Shown here piece by piece: positions 49,150 through 58,800 of a stretch of DNA of 64,000 bases. How positions within the stretch are numbered: position 1 is the stretch's first letter; each line of letters opens with the position of its first letter. The DNA is from Pachypanchax playfairii (lineage: Eukaryota > Chordata > Actinopteri > Cyprinodontiformes > Aplocheilidae). The DNA is taken from the NCBI GenBank assembly GCA_006937955.1, contig SSNP01000121.1, positions 854,722-918,721 on the forward strand, read 5' to 3'. The translations under genes were made by a program, and so were the position numbers. The notes beneath the pieces were generated by a model that saw nothing but the letters and a program-made list of their open reading frames with translations, ran no database searches and was not told where the DNA came from.

Positions 49150-49460
49150 AATAAACAAATCCTCAGCTATATCCCACAGGCCCTGAAGTGGACTACAAGC
49201 GACCGAGGCCCAGGACACCCAAGGACCCCCCCAGAGGAAGAGGAGTACCGGGAGAACCACGACCCCACCAGACAAGAGCAGCAATGACCAACTGGCTTCT
49301 CCACAACCACGGTGCAGAGAACTCCAGGGGGCCGTAGTGACGAGCCCATAGGCCCCGCCGGCAACCAGCCATACCTGGGAGGACCGAGACACGATCGGGT
49401 GATCCCAGGGCTCCCGCCCCCCAACAGGGACCCAACCCGTCCAGGAGGGACTTTTATGAA
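49150..49460. repeat. GC-rich island, probably part of a retroelement
   Basis: A C/G-rich block (e.g. CCGAGGCCCAGGACACCCAA, GACCCAACCCGTCCAGGAGG) in an AT-rich setting. It resembles internal or 5' regions of dispersed fish elements, but I cannot name one. Overlapping open frames in three minus-strand registers argue against a host gene. Confidence 0.35.
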
Positions 49461-49549
49461 ACTGTATCATTATAAGTCAGAAATATCCAAGAGTGGATTT
49501 TATTGAGACGTACTTGTTGAAGCAGAAACCCACTGAATGAGCAATCTGA

Positions 49550-49677
49550 AGAATAGGAGCAGAACCAGGAGGATCTAAGAGACCAGGAACTCAGAACCAG
49601 GAGGATCTAAGAGACCAGGAACTCAGAACCAGGAGGATCTAAGAGACCAGGAACTCAGAACCAGGAGGATCTAAGAG
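49550..49677. repeat. 32-bp tandem repeat, four copies
   Basis: The unit AGAACCAGGAGGATCTAAGA + GACCAGGAACTC is repeated four times almost exactly, the last ending in GGATCTAAGAGGGTC. Confidence 0.9.
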
Positions 49678-49679
49678 GG

Positions 49680-50998
49680 TCGGAGTCTCAAAGTGTATCA
49701 GATACTGGGTCATGATGGTTTCTACCTGAATGATGGTTTAAAAAGGTTGTGGGACAGTTCATGATCCAAAGCACATCTGTAAAACACAGCAGAGGCAGTG
49801 TGATGGTTTGGACGTGTATTAATGGGGCACTAGTGTTTATTGTTGATGTGACACTAAATGAGTTCTGAGGTGTTCAGAGACATTATGTTCTCTTTCTCTT
49901 CCTTTCAGTGTTCAATGAGAATTAGGAAATATTCCTAAAAGCTTCTGGACATCTGATTCGTTCCCCTCTGGGATGTTTCCAGGTTTACCTTGGGCTTATC
50001 TCTCAGAAACAGATGCTTGGGTCTGTGGTATGAAATCACAGCAGGAAAGCAGTTTATCTGGAGCGCTGAATGGACACTGAAAGCTGCAGATGTCCTGATT
50101 ATAACTGGAAGGGTGGGATTCTTGCTGAGTCGCGGTTTTGAAGTCTATTTCTCAGGAGCCCTCCTACAGCCACTGTGTGCTCATATATCAGTTTTTTATC
50201 CTCATAGCGAGTCTTTTTCTTACTTTTTAAAAATTCGCTTATATTAAAAGGTCATCTGGATGCAGATTTCCTGCTTTTGAACTGCACAAACAGATTTTGC
50301 AAGAAACTGTCATATGTTTCCTGTTGCGGGGGGGATTATGTTGTCAGAGTGTCATTGTCTTTTCCAGGTACAACATCTCACAAACAGGTTATCATTTTGT
50401 TCTCAAACTAAATATTATAGTAGATTCATAGATTTTAGTAAAAATCTATATGAAATTCTTCATTAATGTTTTATCCTCATCATAAAATGTTCGGCTGATT
50501 TGCTGAGGGAGGTTTAGAAATTAGGATAAATCCTGAAGACACTGAGACACGACCAGGAATGAAGAGATTAAAAGCAGCTGATGATCTAAAACTTATCTAT
50601 AAATTACTTTCACTCATCATATTAGTTTCAAACTCTGATAAAAAATGTTTTAGATACACAAACTCATTTTTAGATCTGTTTTTATTTCATTTTTTGCAAG
50701 ACCTCGACTTTCACTTTGGCAAGAACATGTTTAATAGTGTCCGTATGAGCCTCGGGCTTTTTGTTTAATAAGGCTTTTACCACAATATACAGTAATATAC
50801 AGAATTGTTAAATTATTTCAGATGGTTTATTACAGGCTACACCTACAAAACAAATGATAACCATATTCTTTTACAGTAAAACAATCACAAAAGCAACAAA
50901 CATCAAAGTAACTGAATTATTAAATTTGAGTTTGATCACAACAAACTACGACATGCTGCTGAAGTAAATCCATTTCGAAAAGATATTTTCAATCTCAC
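49680..50998. other. non-coding stretch before the actinoporin-like gene
   Basis: No gene was recognised. A TTTATT at 50826-50831 reads AATAAA on the minus strand, 168 bases after the stop of the actinoporin-like gene, and is its likely poly(A) signal. Confidence 0.5.
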
Positions 50999-51636
50999 TC
51001 AGTTTTCACTTATTTCTACTTTCATGACTGCTGCGCTGCAGTTTGACATTGTCGCCATGACGGTGACGTGCTGGCTGTGGTGCGTCAGACTCGGACCTTT
51101 TGCTTTGCCTCTGACAAAGTTTGCGTTCGCGGCTTTGGACATTTCCCTAAAAAGATGGCGATCGCACTCCTTGCTGCCGTCAAAGACTCCGACCGCGTAA
51201 ACGATGGAGGTGAGGTTTAACGGCACCACAAAGAGAACGGCTGCTTTCTCGGACGAGCTTTTTGTGAAGTTATTGAACAGGTCGTAGGTGAAGATGCCGA
51301 CGGATCCTCTGGCTGTGGTGGGAGTCTTGATGAAGACTGCGCTGCCAGAAGACGAAGGTCGAATAGTTGGAGGCAAAGGGATGGAGCAGCAGCCGCTGTC
51401 GAGGTAAACTCTGTACAGACAGGAAAGAAGATTTATCTCTAACATGCAAATCAGACGAATACACCCAGGAGAATATGAAGTTACCTCGGGTTGCATAGGG
51501 TGTAGCTGGTGGTGTCATTCGTAAGTTCGATGGAGCACTGACGATGCGTTGCGCTGACAACCGTCTGGGGACCAGCTGAAGGTCCAGAACCTGCGACGCC
51601 AGCTGAGCTGTTTAGAAAATCCAAGATGGTCTGCAA
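50999..51636 (-). CDS. actinoporin-like protein (fish actinoporin/cytolysin-fold family), 5' end not found
   Basis: Member of the actinoporin-like family of beta-sandwich proteins; in sea anemones these are membrane pore formers, in fish their role is unsettled. Two exons on the minus strand: 51636-51485 and 51410-50999, joined in phase through CNPRVYLDSGCC, giving 186 residues to TAA. Family length is about 175-200. Visible hallmarks in order: QCSIELTNDTTSYTLCNPR, SIPLPPTIRPSSSGSAVF, TPTTARGSVGIFTYDL, AVLFVVP, VYAVGVFDG, then TVMATMSNCSAAVMKVEI at the C-terminus. The loop after AVLFVVP lacks the aromatic residues expected for the lipid-headgroup site of pore-forming members. The first exon opens at an acceptor (TTTCTCAACAG) with an in-frame TGA 24 bases upstream of that junction and no ATG, so at least one more 5' exon is needed and was not located. 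Confidence 0.85.
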
Positions 51637-51839
51637 CTGTTGAGAAATCACAGCTTCTTTTCAGGCTTGAGAAAACACAACAACGGATTCATATCAACAA
51701 CAGCTTCATATGATCCTGATATCTGTTTCAGTTTTCAAATCCGAACTGGAAATTTCAGTTTGTTCTGTCTCGTACAGAAAACACGGTAGATCAGGGAGTT
51801 TGTGTAGATTCTCAGGCGTTCATGTCAATCTAAAAAGTT

Positions 51840-52520
51840 ATCAGAAAAAAAAAAAGCAAAACGTTTCGTCTCTCGTCCGAGAGACTTCTTCAGTTCTAAC
51901 CAGGTTTGGGAGTTTGAAGCAGTTTGGACCAAGCACGATGAACAGTCTCGTTAGAGTCACATTAGTTTCTGGCACACCCATCAAGGAATTATGTCTTTGT
52001 TCCCTGAGACTTGTTTATGCAAGGTGTTGTCCCCTGTTTGGCACTCAGACTGTTATGAAACTGTCTTGGATTTTGAGACAAAGCAGCATTGTAGGAGTTG
52101 GATAAGTAAAACCTGACTCCACCCCCTGTTAAGAGTCAGTTTCTCCTTTTTAACGTATATATGTTGACTCCTCTTTCAAACCATCTGTCTTTTCTGTCCA
52201 AAATGGGCACATTATTGTCTTCAAAAGAGTGTCCAAATGTCAGTGTTTTGGATTTGGACGCTGCTGTAGAAACGTGAGCATCGAACCTTTCTGCCACTCT
52301 TGGTTTAACGATCGTTTTCAACACAAGTCATAGTTATTTTGCACGGAAACTCATGTAGCCATTTCCCCCGAGCTGATCTGTGTCTCTGTCTCACAGGTGT
52401 GTACAGTCTATAAGTAGAGGACGAGTGTTGGCGAGGGTTAGACTGGAGTGCCGTGTCATGGGGGTTCCCCACCCATAGATCTTCTGGAAGAGGGAGAACG
52501 AGTACTTCACTCACAACACG
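51840..52520 (-). mobile_element. degraded Penelope-like retroelement fragment (GIY-YIG endonuclease end)
   Basis: The minus strand at 52136-52324 reads KTLTFGHSFEDNNVPILDRK then DRWFERGVN. This resembles the end of the GIY-YIG endonuclease region in Penelope-like elements, where an ILD-x-DRWFERGVKE motif is common. The flanking plus strand AAACGTTTCGTCTCTCGTCC at 51860 belongs to the same repeat. Several frame breaks show it is inactive. Confidence 0.55.
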
Positions 52521-52789
52521 GACAGAATCAGCATGCTTCATTCTACTTAGTAGCGCGTTACTCAGAATACGACCACTTTACCAGTAACAACTAATCTAAC
52601 GCGTTACTATTTCCACACCAAATCAAATCACTTACTTCTCCAAGCCACTGTTTGTTACTATTTTTGTAATTTTCTTAAGCTAACAGCAGCATGGAAATGT
52701 CTTGGTGCTTTACCACCACCTCCTGGTCATGTTCAAAATGTAAACACATCAAAACTGCTCGTTAAAACGATTCTAATTACTACTGTGTA

Positions 52790-54192
52790 AGGATGGCTCA
52801 CATCTTCAGTCCCTCATCTGAGGAAAACACCAAGAAAATATACAAACACTGTAAGTAATAAATGTTTGCTGAAATAAACACATGTTCAAACATCTGGATA
52901 CTTTAATACACCATCTGCTGCAGGATCTATTCAAAAGAATTTCCACAGCAGTAAACAACTTACATCCATTTTCCTGTTTTCCACAGTTTGGGAAGGCGGC
53001 GTTGGACTTGGGACCTGGATGTGCATCGTAACGCTTGGGACCTGGACGGGTCCTGCAGGACTTGCCGGGCTCGAGTCCGGGGCAGGAATCACAGAGCTTG
53101 AACCCTGAGGAGGTTTCGACAGTGTTTGGGAATGTTTTCTGAGACAAGCTGAAAGATGGATCTTCAGATCTCGTTTCCTGAGGATTGTAGCTAAACAGTA
53201 CAAGCAATGAAAATGTTGCTGTTTCCTGCAGCCAAGTCCACATCTATGAATGGTGTATTCTGAAAAAAAAAAAAATAACACAAGTGCATTTATTAAACAT
53301 GAATTTTAGGAAAAGAAAGCGTGTACTTTTACAATCATACCTTCATAGGGAACTGCTCTTTTCATGTGTTTGTTCAAATGGAGCTTCAGCTTCGACAGTT
53401 TTGTGGGTTTTAAAAATTCTGGTGTGCAGAACGGACAGTGATACAGCGCAGGCGAGCAGCAGCTGCACTTCTGAAAAGACGGCAATGAAAGTCCTCTCTG
53501 AATCGTTATGTGCAACTAGAGGAGGATTAAAAAAGGAGAGAAGGTTTAACTCATAATAAAGATCTTCAAACGTAGCAAGAAAATGTTTTGACGTTTGTGA
53601 CAATATCAAATTCTCCGTTTGTGTCAAGACTTACGCCACAAGAATCTCAAAACAGTCATTTAAAATGAAATTTTGTATTTTTATGAAATGCAAAATAAAT
53701 TTATAAATCTTACTGATAATAAGTAATTATATATCCATATATCATAAAACAGAACACTTTATATCTACCAATAGATATTAGGGAATGTACAAACATGTAC
53801 ATTAATTAAAACATAAGATATTCTCGCGAGCGCGCGCGCGCACATACACATACACAAAACCTCAGTGATAGAGATTGTTGCGCATGTTAATCAGACCGTG
53901 TAGATTAAATCAAACATTTTAGTAAGGGAAGAAATCATAACACTCCCCACATTTACTATAAATAATAATTAATACTTAAAATACATTTAAACACGTAACG
54001 GTTCAGGAAGTCAGAGGCCCCAAACGGAAACTGAATTCGAGTCCGTTTTTTACTGAAAGTACAAAAAACTTAATTTACCGGGAAGAAACTGACTTTACTG
54101 TCCTCCGTCTCTGCATGAACGATGCCTTGACCGTCCATTATAATATTATTTGGCTCCACTCCGACGTCCCCAGCGCTCTGGTGCTCCGCCAT
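52790..54192 (-). CDS. small zinc-finger-like protein of an unnamed fish family
   Basis: Three clear exons on the minus strand: 54192-54079, 53515-53341, 53259-52964, joining in phase 0, 1 and then ending in phase 0. A short last exon probably follows the acceptor near 52818 (TGTTTTCCTCAG), reading only MRD and stop; that end is uncertain. The protein of about 197 residues starts MAEHQSAGDVGVEPNN. It has a C2H2 finger (YHCPFCTPEFLKPTKLSK then LKLHLNKH, about residues 61-90). A second unit is RCGLGCRKQQHFHCLYC with a C2HC spacing ending IHLSAC. The tail is proline/serine-rich. It is probably nuclear or nucleic-acid binding, but I do not know the family's function. ATG at 54192 is preferred to the in-frame ATG at 54255 because promoter-type ETS sites lie between them. 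Confidence 0.7.
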
Positions 54193-54202
54193 TCCGAGGT
54201 CC

Positions 54203-54230
54203 CTTCCGGTACACAGATAGTGCTTCCGGT
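54203..54230 (-). promoter_or_regulatory. paired ETS-type sites (CCGGAAG) at the zinc-finger-like gene
   Basis: Two copies of CTTCCGGT (54203-54210 and 54223-54230), read as ACCGGAAG on the gene's strand, lie 11 and 31 bases upstream of its ATG. CCGGAAG is the ETS/GABP motif common in TATA-less housekeeping promoters. Confidence 0.6.
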
Positions 54231-54299
54231 TCTCGCATTGGCAAATAAAAGTCAAACTTCATCGTTTCATCGGAGCGTCTGCAATTTAAACTAGGTCAA

Positions 54300-54640
54300 T
54301 TTGCGGATGAGTATGAGAAGATTATGCCAAAGTAAATGGGATGAGGGGGAGAAGGGAAGATTTTTATATAAAATAAATCCTAAAATTGGAAAAGGAAGAC
54401 AGGGAAAAGTAGAAAGGAAGAGACAATCTGGACTAGACTTTGCATAGGACATACAGGATTAAATAGCACATTATACTTAATGAAAAAACATGAAACAGGT
54501 AGATGTACTGTATGCAATGTACAAGAGACCGTTGAACATGTAATTATGAATTGTAAAAAATATGATAGAGAAAGACGGCTGTTAAGAAGGAGAACAGAGA
54601 ATGTAAGATAATCCATTAGTGTTGAAAATCTTTTAAAGAC
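54300..54640 (+). mobile_element. LINE ribonuclease-H-side fragment
   Basis: A plus-strand frame reads ETIWTRLCIGHTGLNSTLYL, then GRCTVCNVQETVEHVIMNC and KKYDRERR. This is the zinc-knuckle-like H-x-C end found in many animal non-LTR ORF2 proteins. It has no start and stops soon after. Confidence 0.7.
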
Positions 54641-55470
54641 TGTGTAAAGGGAATTCTGCTATTTTCTTCTAACCACATTATAAACATAATAAATGTACTG
54701 TTCTAAACATGTGAAAAACCTCCCAACAATTAAAAACTGAATTGTGGAGCTAGCCTTCAAATTGCGTTTCAAGAGTTTTCTGTTTCAGGATTTTATGGGC
54801 GGGTCTAAAAGGGACAGAGGAGCCACACAGTAGACTGTAACTAAACCAGCATGATAGGTAGGAGCTACTTCTGCCACCTGCTGCCTTCATATGCTAAACA
54901 AAGCTCAGAATGGCGTAGCAGCACATTCCGCTCCTTCACTGATCAACAAGTCTGAAGCATTGCGGTTGTGTGGAAATATTTCAACTCCTCAAAAAGCAGC
55001 GATGCGCAGTTTTACATGTGGGTAGAACCTCAAACTTAACGAACCAGCCGGAACTCAGAAACAGAGGAAATGCAGTGATGTGGGGAAGAGAAGGAGGTGC
55101 TGCTAGAGGATGAGACAGACAGGTTTCAGCGCCTGCAGCGGACACGCCCCCAGCGTCTCAGAGCAGAGAAAACTGATCCTTTTTTCATTATTTTGTAACC
55201 AAATTTCATATGCTTCGCAGTGTTTTTAATCATTCAAATTTGGCTGGATGACTAATAACTAATATTCCTGTGCAGTGACAAACTCAGAACACACATTTGT
55301 TGTTACTTTACACGGGCTTTAAGTAAGACATTAGATCATAATGTTGTAAAATATTTATTAGAGTTCTTAAAAGATACTGGTCTCAAAAAGAGAATATAGT
55401 TTGTTTGTTTTTTTATTGGCAACTTGCATGTTGCATAATATTGAAGATTGTAGTGACTGTTCATATACAA
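54641..55470. other. non-coding stretch, nothing identified
   Basis: No exon or bounded repeat was recognised. Confidence 0.5.
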
Positions 55471-55474
55471 TCAG

Positions 55475-55646
55475 GAGGGTGGCGGTAATGCGCTAAGTAG
55501 TTTGCATCCGCCGTTAAAGAAATTAAAGAAGAAGAAGAAGAAGAAGAAGAAGAAGAAGAAGAACCGGTTAACCAGAGGGAGGCCGTAATGCAACAAAACG
55601 GGATGCAGGCTGCCGTTAAAACCCATAAAAAAGAAGAAGAAGAAGG
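55475..55646. repeat. two tandem copies of a short retroposon-like sequence with (GAA)n tails
   Basis: Each copy has a GTAATGC core followed by GCCGTTAAA and an AAGAAGAAG tail (tails at 55526-55563 and 55630-55647). The repeat of both core and tail suggests a tandem duplication. Confidence 0.6.
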
Positions 55647-55831
55647 GCGAAAGCATGGACAAGCGTCAGTGCCTTAGAAAGAGAAACGGATCCTGACGGG
55701 GAAAACTTTTGTGTCGAAAAGACCGGTACCGTGGTCCAGTCCTACTGGGAAGAAGTCAAACTTTTTGGACTCGTCTCTAACAGCTCAGTAACTGTTAAAA
55801 GACGATTGTTGGTGAATGAAAACTAACCAAG

Positions 55832-58800
55832 ATGTGGCGACGGCAGGTCAAACAGCAACTGGACACCAAAAAGGAAGAAAACACAGGGATTCTTGAAAAC
55901 GCAGCAGATGATAACAAACACGAACTGTGTGTAGTAAAAACGGAGGAACAAGACAGAAGTCTTGATGCTGTTATCAAACCAAATGATCAACTCCTCTTAT
56001 TAGGTTTGTGTGTTTTCATCTTTCTATTAGTGTGATGATGATAATTAAAGATTAGATAGTTTTCAGGCAACAAATGGATTTAACATCTTAATTAAAACTC
56101 TTGTAGCTGATGGCTGCTTTTGTAACTTAGTGTGTTAACTGATGACTGACACACAACCACAAAAAATATATATAAATATACTGTTTTGGCTGTGTTCTTT
56201 TTAAAAGTAAAGGACTAAAAATCCGAATTTCCTTATAATTAAAGGTGGTAAAGAGGATTTTGTAGCAAAATTATTTGTCAAATTTACTTTAAAATCATTT
56301 TATCATTGGTTTCCAAAAGAAAAAGTTATAATATTCATAAATAATAGACCCGGTGGGGCTTGAAATAAAGCAGCCAATAGATAACAAACCCATTTCGTTA
56401 TCTATTGGATACTAGATTGTCAATCACACTTCTATACGTACTACGTAGTTTGCTTAGGCCTCAGTACTACTGCACTGCACGTGTAAGCGCTGCAGAGCGG
56501 AACTGAGACGGCTTCCATTCTGCACCCTTGTTAACCGATGTAGTTCACGCCAGACATGAAGCTGTTAAGTTATCATTTAGGCGTCTGGTCTATTTTTTGC
56601 TCGAGTGTTTCGCTTCAATTCTGGCAGGAAATAACACCAAGACACACGAGACAATCTGGTCAAAAATAATAGCAATTCTTCAAAATAAAATACAGCGATT
56701 GACAAATGCGATCATAACTGTGTATCTAAACAGACTATAGAGATGCAAATAAACACAACACACACATCTACACAAACACACACACAGCGCAACGGAGTGT
56801 GCTGACTACGTTAACAGGGGTGGGGTTTTTGGGTGTCTAAACAAACAAAAGAGTAAGAGAAAGAGTTGAAGGCAAGATGAACGATGTCAAATTAAAAGCA
56901 GGAGTAACTAAAACAAGCTCTCTTCAATTGTTTTTTATGTTATTTCCTTACCAATGGTAAAGAAATAGTTCTGAATGAACAGATGAGCAGAAACTCTTGT
57001 GAATCAGCGTGGAGAAAGACACATCTGACATGAACAGGGGCTGAGCAGTGTGCAGTGCATCAGGCTTCAGTGATCCGCACTAGCTAGCATTTCAGCACTA
57101 GCAGCACTTGTACTGAGTAACAATAAACAGCCTTTTACATTGATGACTCCCAAGATGTTTGAAGAAACAAAGTTGTAGTAGTTCCACAAAAAACTCCAGA
57201 GATGCGATAGTGAGCAAAACTACGCAATTCACGAAGGCGTTTCTTCTGTTGCGGGAAAATGAGGTGGGGGGGGGGGCTACAACGCATGTGCACTACTCGA
57301 AAAATGACAAACAGCTGTTGAGCTTCTCATTCTGAGCAAAATCGTCTTTAATGCCTTTAACTCATTGGCTGGCTGCCAGCTGTTTTCTGAACAGAAAAGC
57401 TTCACTGCCAGTATTTTTGAGCATTTTTTACTGTTTTTGAAGAGCCACAGAATATTGTGCTTTTATGACTATACAAACATCAAAACTATGAAAACAAAGA
57501 GTACAATCTCTACTTCCATCGAGAATAGACAGCTTGTTTCTAGCTTTTACCGTTCTTTCACAATCTGCTGTAGAAAATAGGTGAAAAAATTGGCTTTTTG
57601 TGAAATGAGACATGTCATGCAGAAAAGTGTCTTTGACACTAATAAACTGTGTTTTATTGACACCTCCTGGTTGATCCAGACGGGAACTGCTCATCTGACT
57701 CATGTGACTCTGACCTTCTGCTAAAATGGAGGTCTCTGGCTGGGATGAAATATGTACAGTGAGCTCAGCGGCCCACGTAGATTTTTGTCATTTTTTTCTA
57801 TCCAAACTTTTACGTCTGCGACACAGACTTTGATGAAGTGTGAGCTGCACAAGTTTTTCTGCTTTGCGCCCCACGTTACGCATAATGGCTTCCCAAAACT
57901 CGCTCGTCTTTCATGGATTATCATCACGATCACATGACGTGTCGCCACCACACAGAGGTCAGAACAACTTGTACGTCCTTTAGATGTGTGATATTTACTC
58001 TCATGGTTTTTAACAATGCAGTGTTTCAGTTCCCTGGCATTTTTAAAAAAATATTTTCTTGTAAATTTGTGTAAGAAGATCAGCTAGCTGAACTTTTGAC
58101 GCTCTTGAAGCGGCATTTCAGCCAATCAGAGCGTCTCATCAGAGTGACGTAGTGACGTCACTGCACATAACCTGAATGAAGCAGGAGGTCGTCAAGCAGG
58201 GCACGGGACAGATGGAAGTAGCGCTGGAAGCAAACCTCATCCAAACGTAGCTCCTGAAGCAAATGGTTAAACTCCCCAAACTCAGAACGCATCTGAAGAA
58301 TGGGGTGTATCCACAAATGGCGCTGATGCACCCGACGTCGACGTTGTCCAGCTTTTTGAAGTAAATAAAGCCAAGCCACTCTCTCAATATGATCCGCCAT
58401 AGCTGAGAACATCCGACAACAAAAGAAGCTCCTCCTACGCGCTCTTTTAGGCTCTGGCAGGCGTTACAAGCTTCAAACTTGAAGCGTTGTGAACGTTGCT
58501 TGAGATTTACAAAGCGGCCGGCGTGAACACACCATAATTCAACACTTTTTGGTCTAAAAACGTCTTTGTGCTACCTTCTCAACTGCGGGAGCTGATGAAT
58601 ACAAATGAGCAAAGGAGTTGTGACAAAACAAATACAGGCTGTTCGAACTCGGGTGTTATCGCCACCTGCGTAGTTTGAGCGATAAAAACTGAAAGAGAAG
58701 TTACTGGGCCCTTTTCACAACCGCAATAAAGGTAAGAACACCTGTAGAGCTAAATTATTAACAGAAACCTCAGAAAAAATGTTTTTAATGGAATGGCCTC

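Noticed and set aside
49132..49470. 112-codon minus-strand open frame in the GC-rich block
   Set aside because: All three minus-strand registers are open and none has a recognisable domain; more likely repeat sequence.
54193..54255. Upstream in-frame ATG (MTFICQCENRKHYLC) for the zinc-finger-like gene
   Set aside because: It would put two ETS-type promoter sites inside the coding sequence; the ATG at 54192 is simpler.
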